From the IMG/VR virus record IMGVR_UViG_3300008267_003386, positions 1 through 25,871 of that record: a DNA stretch of 25,871 nt. One strand, written 5' to 3'. The stretch comes from a virus. Shown in pieces: positions 7,882 through 16,375 of the stretch. The notes below the pieces were generated by a model. The model was given only the letters and a program-made list of their open reading frames with translations. It was not told where the DNA came from and did not search any database. Made by a program: the position numbers and the translations under genes. Within the stretch, counting starts at the first letter, position 1, and each line of letters opens with the position of its first letter.

Positions 7882-7893
7882 TTGTTGTATAAT
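7865..7893 (+). promoter_or_regulatory. Sigma70-type promoter upstream of the DexA-like exonuclease
   Basis: The -35 TTGACC is at 7865-7870 and the -10 TATAAT at 7888-7893 with a 17-nt spacer, the same hexamers and spacing as at 5373-5401. The -35 overlaps the last codons of the SGNH-like gene. The expected start is at about 7900, on top of the ATG at 7899. Confidence 0.7.
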
Positions 7894-7898
7894 AACGC

Positions 7899-8420
7899 AT
7901 GCACCTAATGATTGATCTTGAGGGTTTGGCAACAGGCCCAGATACTTGTATTCTAACCATTGCCGCCCAGGCATTTGATCCCTTTGGCACAGGTCACTAC
8001 GATCAGCATTACTACGCTAGAGTCACACTGGAAAGTCAGGAAAATCGTGCCATTGACAATGGAACCATTGAGTGGTGGTCCACACAACCTGAACATGCTA
8101 GAGAAGAAGCATTTGGCGAACAAGATCGGATTCCATTGGACCAAGCCTTGGATGAACTGGGCAAATTAATCTGGCACTCCAAGCTGATTTGGAGCCAAGG
8201 TCCCACATATGACATGAACATTCTCGAGCATGCCTACAAAAGTTATGGAAAACCTTTGCCTTGGAAATATTACATGGTACGAGATTCAAGAACTGTGTTT
8301 AGTTTGTGGCCCGAACAACCTATTCCTCCCACCAGCCATCATGCGTTAGAAGATTGCCGTAGACAAATAGGCATGTTACAACATACTCTTAAATACCTCA
8401 ACGTAAAGGAAATCAAATGA
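7899..8420 (+). CDS. dexA: DexA-like 3'-5' exonuclease (DEDDh family)
   Basis: This 173-aa protein has the three exonuclease motifs: MIDLEGL at residues 4-10 (Asp6, Glu8), a Exo II Asp in GPTYDMNILEHAY (residues about 103-115), and Exo III HHALEDC with H-x4-D near residue 148. It resembles the T4 DexA / RNase-T-like group that degrades DNA or RNA from the 3' end to recycle nucleotides or process ends. It overlaps the dNMP kinase by 4 nt (ATGA), so the two are co-translated, consistent with host-DNA salvage. The start is ATG 7899; a second ATG at 7908 would still keep motif I. The promoter at 7865-7893 places the transcript start almost at this ATG, with no SD. Confidence 0.8.
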   Translation: MHLMIDLEGLATGPDTCILTIAAQAFDPFGTGHYDQHYYARVTLESQENRAIDNGTIEWWSTQPEHAREEAFGEQDRIPLDQALDELGKLIWHSKLIWSQGPTYDMNILEHAYKSYGKPLPWKYYMVRDSRTVFSLWPEQPIPPTSHHALEDCRRQIGMLQHTLKYLNVKEIK

Positions 8421-9079
8421 TCATTGGCATCTGTGGTTTTATTGGCTCCGGCAAAGATACCATTGCTGATTACCTAGTAAACCTGCATCATTTTCGTAGA
8501 GAGAGTTTTGCATCAACACTAAAAGATGCTGTGGCACAGGTATTTGGTTGGGACAGGACTCTACTAGAAGGACGCACAAAACAAGCTCGTGAATGGCGTG
8601 AGCGTGTAGATCCTTGGTGGGCTGAACGTTTGAACATACCCACACTAACACCACGCTGGATCCTACAATACTGGGGTACAGAAGTGTGCAGGGCTGGATT
8701 CCACGATGATATCTGGATTGCCAGTTTAGAAAACAAATTACGTCACAGCCAAGATGATGTTGTTATAAGTGACTGTAGATTTCCCAATGAAATTAAGGCA
8801 ATCAAAAATGCTGGGGGTCGAGTGATCCGAGTAACACGTGGTCCTGAACCTGAGTGGTACGATGCAGCAGTGAGTGTGAACCGCGGCGCTAACGGCAACA
8901 CCACTTGGTCACTGAGCCGCAAGAAACTGGAAAAACTAGGTATTCATGCCAGCGAAACTGCCTGGGTGGGTACTGACTTTGATTCAGTATTAGACAATAA
9001 CGGAACCCTAGACGATTTGTATCAACAAGTCAAAGCACTGGCTACAAGTCCGGCTCAAGATCACCAGGCCTCCAAGTAA
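8417..9079 (+). CDS. 1: Deoxynucleoside monophosphate kinase (T4 gene 1 type)
   Basis: This 220-aa protein starts MIIGICGFIGSGKDTIADYL, with a P-loop G-x4-GKDT at residues 7-15, and has the family segments RWILQYWGTEVCR and VVISDCRFPNE seen in T4 gp1. The enzyme phosphorylates dNMPs (in T4 dTMP, dGMP and the modified dCMP) to dNDPs in the phage nucleotide-synthesis pathway, in the cytoplasm. The length is close to the T4 enzyme (241 aa). The ATG overlaps the exonuclease stop (ATGA). The C-terminal 38 nt overlap tail-to-tail with the small HNH-like gene on the other strand. No broken motif was seen. Confidence 0.88.
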   Translation: MIIGICGFIGSGKDTIADYLVNLHHFRRESFASTLKDAVAQVFGWDRTLLEGRTKQAREWRERVDPWWAERLNIPTLTPRWILQYWGTEVCRAGFHDDIWIASLENKLRHSQDDVVISDCRFPNEIKAIKNAGGRVIRVTRGPEPEWYDAAVSVNRGANGNTTWSLSRKKLEKLGIHASETAWVGTDFDSVLDNNGTLDDLYQQVKALATSPAQDHQASK

Positions 9080-9389
9080 CATCGGTTTTTTTAAGTAATT
9101 GCACACAATTAAGACAAACTGTTTTTAAATTTCGTTGCTCCAAGTTGTTTAAATTTCCATCAACATGGAATACTAACAACTGTGTCAGCAGTTTGGCCTT
9201 GAACCCGCATTTGTCACATGCGGGTTTTTTCTTATAACCAGCACTCTTCCAACGTGGATCTCGTGGTCGAAGACCTCGCCCTTTTCTTGCACAGTTCTCA
9301 CACCGTGATCGATAGTGAGTGACATCTTCTTTGATGTAGTTTACAGCACATGGTCGCTGATGACATGACTGACAAATGGGTCTTTGCAT
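9042..9389 (-). CDS. Small HNH-endonuclease-like four-CxxC zinc protein
   Basis: This 115-aa basic protein has four CxxC pairs (CQSC, CENC, CDKC, CLNC), suggesting two zinc sites, and a segment FHVDGNLNNLEQRNLKTVCL that matches the HNH core (H..DGN..NN...NL...C..C). The usual HH at the start is FH and the last catalytic His after CLNC is replaced by Val-Gln, so nuclease activity may be lost. Similar proteins are common in aquatic T4-like phages. The ATG at 9389 is chosen over 9416 because a CATAAATA box ends 4 nt upstream of it and would lie within the longer version. The 3' end overlaps the dNMP kinase by 38 nt in convergent orientation. Confidence 0.75.
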   Translation of the reverse strand: MQRPICQSCHQRPCAVNYIKEDVTHYRSRCENCARKGRGLRPRDPRWKSAGYKKKPACDKCGFKAKLLTQLLVFHVDGNLNNLEQRNLKTVCLNCVQLLKKTDVTWRPGDLEPDL

Positions 9390-9393
9390 GGTG

Positions 9394-9401
9394 TATTTAT
9401 G
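9394..9401 (-). promoter_or_regulatory. Late-promoter-like box for the HNH-like gene
   Basis: The minus strand reads CATAAATAC followed by ACC and ATG (9389). The box ends 4 nt before the start codon and there is no SD, the same arrangement as at gp14 and gp16. Confidence 0.6.
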
Positions 9402-9410
9402 GTGGACCTT

Positions 9411-9444
9411 TGCCAAAGGGTGCTCAACTCAGCTGTTTTTGGCA
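9411..9444. other. Inverted repeat between the HNH-like gene and gp18
   Basis: TGCCAAA (9411-9417) pairs with TTTGGCA (9438-9444) across a 20-nt loop. It lies between divergent late boxes (9394-9401 minus, 9451-9458 plus). The stem is short and the loop long, so the significance is low. Confidence 0.25.
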
Positions 9445-9450
9445 CTTGTC

Positions 9451-9458
9451 AATAAATA
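9451..9458 (+). promoter_or_regulatory. Late promoter box for tail sheath gp18
   Basis: AATAAATA followed by TT. It ends 24 nt before the gp18 ATG, leaving room for a leader with the SD AAAAGGAA at about 9469-9476. This is the leadered class of late promoter in this window. Confidence 0.65.
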
Positions 9459-9482
9459 TTAGAACTTGAAAAGGAATCCATT

Positions 9483-12400
9483 ATGGCTCTAGTATCACCA
9501 GGCGTAGAAGTAACAGTAATTGACGAGAGTCAATATATCCCTTCAGCCATGAACTCAATGAGTACGGCTTGTTGGCTGCATACTCTGCATTGGGTGTGAC
9601 CAATCGTGCTTATGTACAACGTGCCGACATTGACTTGACAGAACTCACTGCAAGTTTAACCCGCCCAACTGGCAGTCCCAACAACGGTGACTATTGGTTA
9701 GACACCACAGTAAGCACCTGGGGTATTTTTGAATGGGATCAAACCACTGCTACATTCAACAACGTAGCGCCACTGGTTATCACAGACTCCACAGACACAG
9801 TGAGTGGCAATGGTACTATTGCAGGCAACACTCCCAAGGCTTCTATTGGATCAATTGGTGATTATGCAGTAGTAGCGGTAGGTGTGAATATTTTTGGTTA
9901 TTACAAAAAATTTGACAATACCTGGAATCAGATTGGTAGCAACGCTTGGAAAACTTCATGGCCCACTGTAACAGGATCAGCGGCTCCTACTACTTTGACA
10001 GCAGGTAATAATATCTTTATCAATGATACATTGATCACAGTGACCACTACCACAGTGGCAGGATTGGCCGCAAACATCAATGCTGCCAGCATCACAGGAG
10101 TCACTGCCACTGCCACAAGCAATGTGTTGCGTATCTATGCAGATTCTACAGCAGCCAACGATGGATCAACACTGAGCAACAATGGTATTGTTACAATTGA
10201 TGCAGGTACAGTGGGCGGCGCGGCCTTGCTCACTGCTTTGGGCATCACAGCAGGTGAATATGCAGCTCCTGACTACGAACCAGCCTATAGTTACGAACAA
10301 CCACGCTGGAGAACAACCGACATCGACGGAGGACGTCCAACAGGTTCTGTATGGCAAAACCTTTCCACAGCCAACAATGGATTGAATTTAAGTTTCAAAT
10401 CATACAGTGCTGCATTGGGTGTGTTTGTTTCACAAACAGTGCCTGCTTACAACAATGATACTTCTGCAATTTATGCTCTTGATCCCACTGGTGGCGGCAA
10501 GAATATTCCTGTAGGCAATAGTTATACACTGTTTAACAATTTCTTCTATTCAACCACACCATTAACAACATTTGCATTTGAAATTCTTAATCGATATGCA
10601 ACTGGTGCCACAGAAGTGATAGGCACCACAACACCTACATCATTTACAGTAGGCAATAGTTTTACATTGACAGCCACTGCTGCAGGACAAAGTTTTAACA
10701 ACACAGGCACTGCTACCATTGGTGGTACAGGTAGTCTGGCAGATTTTGTGACGGCTGTATCTGCAGCTAATGTGCCTTATGTGTCAGCCAGTGTTAACAC
10801 CGCAGGCAACATTGTGTTCACACACAGCCAAGGCGGTACTATGTTCTTGGCGAACATAACAGGTACCCCAGTTACTGGTGCAGGATTTACTACATCCACC
10901 GACAAAGTACGTCAGAGCCCAGTTAGTGCATCTGGTTTGGTGTTGAGTAACTTTGTTTCAACACCATTGTTTACATATACCTCTAGCCCAACAGCACCAG
11001 ATCAAGATCCTGCAGACGGAAGATTATGGTATTACAGTGCAGTTGACGATGTGGACATCATGATCCAGGACGATGGTATTTGGCAAGGTTATCAAAACGT
11101 TACCAACGACGTTCGTGGTTATGATCTGACCTTGTGTAATGCTACTGGCCCTATCATTTCAGCCACAGCACCTACTACACAGACTGACGCCGCTGAAAGT
11201 GACTTGGCCTACGGTGACTTGTGGGTAGACACATCAGACCTTGAAAACTATCCCAAATTGTATCGTTGGGAGAGCGTAAGCGGTCAAGATCAATGGGTAG
11301 AAATTGACACAACAGATCAAGTTACACAAAATGGTATCTTGTTTGCTGATGCAAGATGGTCAAGCAATGGAACCACAGATCCTGTTGCAGATCCTTTGCC
11401 CAGCATTCAAGATCTTTTAGAAAGCAATTATCTTGACCCAGATGCTCCAGATCCTTCGTTGTATCCACAAGGCATGTTGTTGTTCAACACACGTCGTTCA
11501 GGCTACAATGTCAAGAGCTTCCAGAGCAATTACTTCACAACCACGGCCACAGACTATTCAATTGATGTATGGTCAGCCACTACAACTTATAGCGAAAACA
11601 CATTTGTTAGCTATAACAATGGCATCTATGTGTGTATTCTGGCTCCCACAGCCAATCAGAATCCAACTAATGGCACATATTGGTCCTTGATCAGTCTAAA
11701 TACCTGGCTCACCGCCAGTGGCAACAGAGACAACGGCGCCATGTGGTCAGGACGTTTGGCACAGCGTCAATTGATCGTTCAAGCACTCAAGAGCGGTATT
11801 GATACCAGTGCCACAGCACGTGAAGAACAAACGCAGTACAACATTATTGCTACACCTGGTTATCCAGAATTGACACCAAACATGATTGCACTCAGCAACG
11901 AGCGCAACAACACATTGTTTGTTGTGGGCGATACCCCAATGCGTTTGGGTCCTGATGGCAACAGTCTAGTGGCATTTGCTACCAACAACAACGGCCTGGG
12001 ACAACCCAACGGTGATGGCAACATCGCTACAAGTAATTATTGTGGCGTGTTCTACCCAAGTTGCCAAACTACAGACCTTGGTGGCAACACAGTCGTTGCA
12101 CCTCCAAGTCACATGATGGTACGTACAATCTTGCGCAGTGATGCAGCCAGTTACCCATGGTTGGCACCAGCAGGTACACGTCGTGGTGTAATTGACAATG
12201 CCAACGCAATTGGTTATATTGATGCCACAACAGGCGAGTTTAACCAAATTGGTGTAAGTCAATCAGTGCGTGACATTCTGTATGAGCGTAACATCAATCC
12301 AATCACGTTCATTCCAGGAATTGGCATTACCAACTTTGGTAACAAGACTAGTACCACAACTACCACAGCACTGGATCGCATCAACGTTGCACGATTGGTC

Positions 12401-12700
12401 GCATTCTTGCGCGGACGTCTGGAAGAAATTGGTAAATTGTACTTGTTTGAACCCAATGACACAATCACACGCAACGAAATCACAAACACATGCAATAGCT
12501 TGATGATTGACTTGGTTGCAAAACGTGCGATCTATGACTACTTGGTGGTTTGCGACTTGAGCAACAACACACCTGCACGTATTGATCGTAACGAACTGTG
12601 GGTTGATATTGCTATAGAACCAGTGAAAGCGGTGGAATTTATCTACATTCCGTTGCGTATCAAGAACACTGGTGAGATCGCCGGAGGCGCTGGAGTTTAA
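9483..12700 (+). CDS. 18: Contractile tail sheath protein gp18 (N-terminal segment missing)
   Basis: The start MALVSPGVEVTVIDESQYIP is typical of gp18. After about 22 codons (nt 9548) the frame shifts from 3 to 2 and resumes as HELNEYGLLAAYSALGVTNR, a sheath segment that normally lies some 40-60 residues further on. The C-terminus (LYLFEPNDT ... ELWVDIAIEPVKAVEFIYIP ... KNTGEIAGGAGV) is the conserved polymerising domain. gp18 wraps the tail tube and contracts to drive it through the envelope. At more than 1060 residues it greatly exceeds T4 gp18 (659), because of inserted beta domains between nt about 9680 and 11740: three (G)(D/R)xW(V/L/Y) modules and two related AIN/VSAAN modules. It has a strong SD and late box upstream, and a hairpin right after the stop. 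Confidence 0.85.
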
Positions 12701-12729
12701 AAAGGTGGCGGTTTCGACCGCCTACCTTT
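12701..12729 (+). terminator. Hairpin after gp18 stop (UUCG loop)
   Basis: AAAGGTGGCGGT-TTCG-ACCGCC(T)ACCTTT: a 12-bp stem with a single bulged T and a UUCG tetraloop, starting directly after the gp18 stop codon. There is no U-tract, so it could be a weak terminator, an RNA-processing or 3'-end-stabilising hairpin, as is usual between T4 structural genes. The gp19 late box follows at 12734. Confidence 0.6.
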
Positions 12730-12733
12730 CCAG

Positions 12734-12741
12734 GTAAATAA
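12734..12741 (+). promoter_or_regulatory. Late-promoter-like box for gp19
   Basis: GTAAATAA, 18 nt before the gp19 ATG, with a strong SD TAGGAG at 12747-12752. It allows gp19 to be made separately from, and in excess of, gp18. Confidence 0.5.
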
Positions 12742-12759
12742 ACACATAGGAGATAACAA

Positions 12760-13395
12760 ATGGCAGTAGCATCACTAAGTAAAATGACAGTCCCACTAGC
12801 AAGCGATCAATCCGCGAGCGCCCAGGGCCTGTTGATGCCCAAACTCAAATATAGATTTAGAGTAAGTTTTCAAAACTTTGGGGTATCATCAACAACAACA
12901 GAATTGACCAAGCAGGTTGTAAGCGTTGCTCGCCCTAACTTGACATTCGAAGAAATCACACTACCAATTTACAATTCAACATTGAAGTTGGCAGGTCGTC
13001 ACACCTGGGCAGACGTTGCTTGCTCGGTGCGTGATGATGCGTCAAACAGTGTACAAAAATTAATTGGTGAACAGTTCCAAAAGCAGATGGACTTTTTGGA
13101 AATGGCATCTGCTGCATCTGGTATTGATTATAAATTTACAACAGTAATTGAAATTCTTGACGGTGGCAATGGTGCAACAACTCCGCAAGTGCTCGAAGCT
13201 TGGGAACTGTATGGTTGCTACCTTAAAGGCGCAGACTACGGTGAATTGAACTATGGCACTAACGAAGGCGTTACAGTCAACATGACTATTGCCTACGATA
13301 ATGCTGCACAACTACCTGGCGGTGTTGGTACAGCAGTACAAAATATTTCTCGTACAATAGCAGGCGCAGTAACAGGTGTTGGTACCGCGGCATAA
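12760..13395 (+). CDS. 19: Tail tube protein gp19
   Basis: This 211-aa protein has the gp19 pattern: PKLKYRFRVSFQNFG near the N-terminus, a VVSVARPNLTFEEI strand, NSTLKLAGRHTWADV, and the C-terminal WELYGCYLKGADYGELNYGT then NEGVTVNMTIAYDNA segment. T4 gp19 (163 aa) stacks as hexamers to form the inner tail tube through which DNA passes. This one is somewhat longer, with a Gly/Ala-rich C-terminal tail (GGVGTAVQN...GTAA). The start is supported by the SD TAGGAG. It follows the sheath gene as in T4, and a gp19-like paralogue starts 10 nt after its stop. Confidence 0.88.
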   Translation: MAVASLSKMTVPLASDQSASAQGLLMPKLKYRFRVSFQNFGVSSTTTELTKQVVSVARPNLTFEEITLPIYNSTLKLAGRHTWADVACSVRDDASNSVQKLIGEQFQKQMDFLEMASAASGIDYKFTTVIEILDGGNGATTPQVLEAWELYGCYLKGADYGELNYGTNEGVTVNMTIAYDNAAQLPGGVGTAVQNISRTIAGAVTGVGTAA

Positions 13396-13405
13396 GGCGT
13401 AACTT

Positions 13406-14491
13406 ATGCCAACATTTGGGCAACAATTTTTAAAAGGTTTTACTGAACTTAAACCAAGATACAAGTTCTTATTTCATGTAAGCTTCACGCTGAACTCAGA
13501 CATTCCAGCAATCTCAAAAGTTATTGGCACACAAGAAGCACAAAATCTCAGCGTGGTGGTCAAAACAGTTGACTTACCTAAATACACTGTCACCAATGAA
13601 GTGATGAATCAGTACAATCGCAAACGTGTGGTACAGACCAAAATCAATTATGAACCAGTCACACTGACCTTTCACGATGATTCGGGCGACAATGTACGCA
13701 ACATGTGGTACAACTATTACAGTTATTACTACAAAGATCCCAGTCAAAATTATCTGGCACCCAACAGCACTAATGGTAGTTTAGGACCATCAGGGAACAA
13801 GGTATCAGGATTTGGATACAATGCTAGAGACATTTATGAAAATCAACGACTGGGCAATGTCAATGACTGGGGTTACATTGGTGAAGCGTTCAATGACGGC
13901 ACAAGTTCAGAGTCTGGCAAACCTCCATTCTTTAGAGACATACGTATCTATGGCATGGACCAACACAAGTTTGCTGAATATGTGTTGATCAATCCAGTGA
14001 TCACAGCTTTCAATCATGATCAATATTCTTATGCTGAAGGGGCTGGCACCATGCAAAACACCATGACCATTGCATACGAAACAGTGAAATACTATTCTGG
14101 TGCTGTGGGCAATCAACGACCTGACATCAATGTTCAAGGTTTTGCGGATCCCGCACACTACGACACCACTACCAGCCCCATTGCAAGACCTGGTTCAAGA
14201 GCCACAGTTTTTGGACAAGGTGGTTTGTTGGATGCAGGTGGCGGTATTCTTGAAGACCTGCAAAGCGGCGGATTGCTTGGTGCCATTGGCGCTGCACAAA
14301 AAGCCGGCACGGCCTACAATACTTTCAAAGGTAAAAACATTGCCAGTATTGCCAAGAGCGAAGCCGTGGCACAAGGAGTCAAGAGCATTCAAGGTGCCAT
14401 TCCCGGCGCCATACGCAGTATTCCTGGTCGTTCTAGTGGCATGTATTTTCCTACTCAACAGAGCCCTGGCAACAACAGCACAGGTAGATAA
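13406..14491 (+). CDS. gp19-fold tail tube-like / baseplate cap-like protein
   Basis: This 361-aa protein resembles gp19 in its first two thirds: LKPRYKFLFHVSFTLN, a VVVKTVDLPKYTVTNEV strand, KINYEPVTLTFHDDS, an aromatic YYSYYY segment, and a late NTMTIAYETVKYYSGAV strand equivalent to gp19 MTIAYDNA. A Gly/Ala-rich C-terminal third (from about residue 255) is low complexity. In T4 two longer gp19-fold proteins, gp48 and gp54, cap the baseplate and start the tube; the length and position make this a candidate for such a role, but I cannot assign which. It sits 10 nt after gp19 and 2 nt before the next gene, in one operon. Confidence 0.6.
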   Translation: MPTFGQQFLKGFTELKPRYKFLFHVSFTLNSDIPAISKVIGTQEAQNLSVVVKTVDLPKYTVTNEVMNQYNRKRVVQTKINYEPVTLTFHDDSGDNVRNMWYNYYSYYYKDPSQNYLAPNSTNGSLGPSGNKVSGFGYNARDIYENQRLGNVNDWGYIGEAFNDGTSSESGKPPFFRDIRIYGMDQHKFAEYVLINPVITAFNHDQYSYAEGAGTMQNTMTIAYETVKYYSGAVGNQRPDINVQGFADPAHYDTTTSPIARPGSRATVFGQGGLLDAGGGILEDLQSGGLLGAIGAAQKAGTAYNTFKGKNIASIAKSEAVAQGVKSIQGAIPGAIRSIPGRSSGMYFPTQQSPGNNSTGR

Positions 14492-14493
14492 TC

Positions 14494-14868
14494 ATGTCCA
14501 CTATTAATGATACCAACTACCGAATTGATCAAACAGTAAGAGTTTTTGACACTTTCTACGACTATGATGTTGACATTCCTGTAGGTGAATATGATGTGGT
14601 CAACAGTTATTTTCGATCAGTAATGACCACCAAGCAAGCCGCAGATAACTTCACTGTGAGCTTGTTTAGAGTAGCAGACGAAACCAAAATTCCAGCTCTG
14701 ACACTGTTACAGAGCTTTCAAACAAGCGGTGGCGGGGTTGGCAACTCAATGAGTTTAAATCTGAACATGGCCTACTATCTCAACAGCATTCGCAACAGGG
14801 CTACCTTGTTGGGTGTGGGAGTGGCTGTGGTACCAAACTATTATGCAGCTAGAAATGTGGTGCAGTAA
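14494..14868 (+). CDS. Conserved probable virion protein, unknown function
   Basis: This 124-aa beta-type protein (MSTINDTNYRIDQTVRVFDT ... LTLLQSFQTSGGGVG ... LLGVGVAVVPNYYAARNVVQ) has no cysteine, no signal peptide and no membrane segment. I recognise it only as a small protein recurrent next to tail tube and head completion genes in aquatic T4-like phages. It starts 2 nt after the gp19-like gene and its TAA overlaps the gp4 ATG (TAATG), so it is made as part of the structural operon. Structural role is inferred from context. Confidence 0.6.
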   Translation: MSTINDTNYRIDQTVRVFDTFYDYDVDIPVGEYDVVNSYFRSVMTTKQAADNFTVSLFRVADETKIPALTLLQSFQTSGGGVGNSMSLNLNMAYYLNSIRNRATLLGVGVAVVPNYYAARNVVQ

Positions 14869-15299
14869 TGGCTCGCTGGGCACAGGGATATTATGACATT
14901 CTGAATCCTGCCAAGTATGTGGGCTCAGGCAAGCCACGATACAGATCTGGTTGGGAACTCAGCTTCATGCGTTTTTGTGATTCAAATGATGCTGTGCTTC
15001 AATGGGCCAGCGAAGCAGTGCAAATACCCTACAGACATCCACTCACAGGCAAACAAACTGTGTATGTGCCAGACTTTTTGATCACTTATCGCACTCGCAA
15101 CAACACCATGCGAGCCGAATTGATCGAAATCAAACCCAAAAAACAAAGCGTAATTGAGAGCAAAATGAACAGCCGTGATCGAGCTGTGGTAGCCATCAAC
15201 TATGCCAAATGGCAGGCAGCAACCAAATGGTGCCAACGCCAGGGACTCACATTCCGAGTGGTTACAGAACAGGACATGTTTCACAACGGTCGAGCCTAG
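14868..15299 (+). CDS. 4: Head completion protein gp4
   Basis: This 143-aa protein matches T4-type gp4: MARWAQGYYDILNPAKYVGS, YRSGWELSFMRFCDSN, QIPYRHPLTGKQTVYVPDF, and AINYAKWQAATKWC. A PD-(D/E)xK nuclease core is visible with Glu30, Pro68-Asp69 and ELIEIKPK (residues 84-91). gp4 (also called gp50 in older T4 maps) finishes the DNA-filled head before tail joining. Length is close to the T4 protein (150 aa). It starts on a TAATG overlap with the upstream gene and ends 14 nt before gp16. Confidence 0.88.
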   Translation: MARWAQGYYDILNPAKYVGSGKPRYRSGWELSFMRFCDSNDAVLQWASEAVQIPYRHPLTGKQTVYVPDFLITYRTRNNTMRAELIEIKPKKQSVIESKMNSRDRAVVAINYAKWQAATKWCQRQGLTFRVVTEQDMFHNGRA

Positions 15300-15301
15300 T
15301 C

Positions 15302-15309
15302 CATAAATA
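15302..15309 (+). promoter_or_regulatory. Late-promoter-like box for gp16
   Basis: CATAAATA, ending 4 nt before the gp16 ATG at 15314, with no SD. Same tight spacing as at the gp14 and HNH-like genes. Confidence 0.6.
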
Positions 15310-15313
15310 TGGC

Positions 15314-15820
15314 ATGACCAAAAAACTATCAGAACTGTTTGATCTACCCCCTACTGAAGATGATATTAACACATCAGTTCCATCAATATTAGAAAATCGA
15401 GAACAACTACAGGCGTTGGACGAAGCAATTGATAAAGTTGAAGCGGCGTTACCACAGGTTAGGGGATTAGAATCTAGCGATCAAGAAATGGATGAGTTAG
15501 CCTCACTTGCGGTTGCTGGATATAAAGATCTGACAGATCTCGGCATGCAAGTTGACTCAAGATTTGCCAGCGAAATATTCTCAGTGGCATCAAACATGCT
15601 GGGACATGCTATCACAGCAAAAACAGCCAAACTAGACAAAAAGCTCAAGATGATTGATCTGCAGATGAAGAAAATACGCCTGGATCAACAGCAACAGGTG
15701 ATAGATTCCAAAGATCCCGAGGGCACGGCCGCCGCACAAACAGCACACGGAGTGGTTCTCAGCCGCAACGATTTGCTGGAACGTATTATTGGCAAAGGCC
15801 AAAACGCACAAAAAGAATAA
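15314..15820 (+). CDS. 16: Terminase small subunit gp16
   Basis: This 168-aa acidic, helical protein begins MTKKLSELFDLPPTEDDIN and has a long central coiled-coil-like helix (AKTAKLDKKLKMIDLQMKKI) and the C-terminal GVVLSRNDLLERIIG segment. Length and layout agree with T4 gp16 (164 aa), which forms a ring, recognises DNA and stimulates the gp17 motor. ATG 15314 is preferred to an in-frame upstream start at 15209 because the latter is inside gp4 and the late box lies between. The large subunit is not adjacent here but about 7.6 kb downstream at 23460, unlike T4 where 16 and 17 are contiguous. Confidence 0.82.
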   Translation: MTKKLSELFDLPPTEDDINTSVPSILENREQLQALDEAIDKVEAALPQVRGLESSDQEMDELASLAVAGYKDLTDLGMQVDSRFASEIFSVASNMLGHAITAKTAKLDKKLKMIDLQMKKIRLDQQQQVIDSKDPEGTAAAQTAHGVVLSRNDLLERIIGKGQNAQKE

Positions 15821-15823
15821 ATA
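15816..15823 (+). promoter_or_regulatory. Late promoter box after gp16
   Basis: AATAAATA, overlapping the gp16 stop codon. It ends 18 nt before the ATG at 15842, with an SD-like CAGGA between (15829-15833). Confidence 0.6.
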
Positions 15824-15841
15824 TACAACAGGATACTGAAT

Positions 15842-16370
15842 ATGAAACCATTTGCAAGATACCTAGCCGAAAGTTCAATTTGACATTGTCAAAATGTCTG
15901 ATGCCAAGAGCACCCCAGTCCGCAAGCAAATTCCAGACTTTCCAGCATTTCCCAATCAAGCAATGAACATTGTGGATGTGGAATTCAAGTACCCAGCCAT
16001 TGAGCCACAGATCAAACAACTGGCACAAATACTAGGCCTGGATCCCAATCGTATTGTGATGAACACAACACCATACGAGGAAAGTCTAACTGATGAAAAC
16101 AAAAAAATTGAAGGTCAAAACAAAGACTTGCTGGATGATCCTACATATCCTGCTTCAGACGCTGAACAACGAGCACTGAAGAAAGATTACGCAACTGGTC
16201 CTTATGATCATGAAGTTGTAAAGAATGCTTACAAGAGTGACTTTACAGTGGCTGGTGGCAAGACACCGCCAGCAAAAACCACAAACGAATTGCCCATGGG
16301 TGACAAGAGTCCATTCAGCAATATCAAACGTCAACCCAAGCCAGCAACTGGCGCACAACCTCGAGGATAA
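15842..16370 (+). CDS. Putative internal head protein with capsid-targeting-like leader (interrupted)
   Basis: The start MKPFARYLAES is read in frame 2 and meets a stop after 13 codons (15881-15883). A second frame, open from nt 15867 and containing ATG 15894, continues as QFDIVKMSDAKSTPVRKQIP ... FPNQAMNIVDVEFKYPAIEP. I take these as one broken gene: in related phages such a leader is followed by a short alpha/beta domain of which FDIVKM is an inner strand, so roughly 25-30 residues appear missing. The leader resembles the T4 capsid-targeting sequence, with YLAE fitting the gp21 protease site (L/I)xE. The C-terminal half is Lys/Pro-rich. Automated callers would report only 15894-16370 (158 aa). 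Function is inferred from the leader. Confidence 0.55.
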
Positions 16371-16375
16371 ACCAA

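Noticed and set aside
9411-9444. Terminator between the HNH-like gene and gp18
   Set aside because: A 7-bp stem with a 20-nt loop; kept only as a low-confidence inverted repeat.
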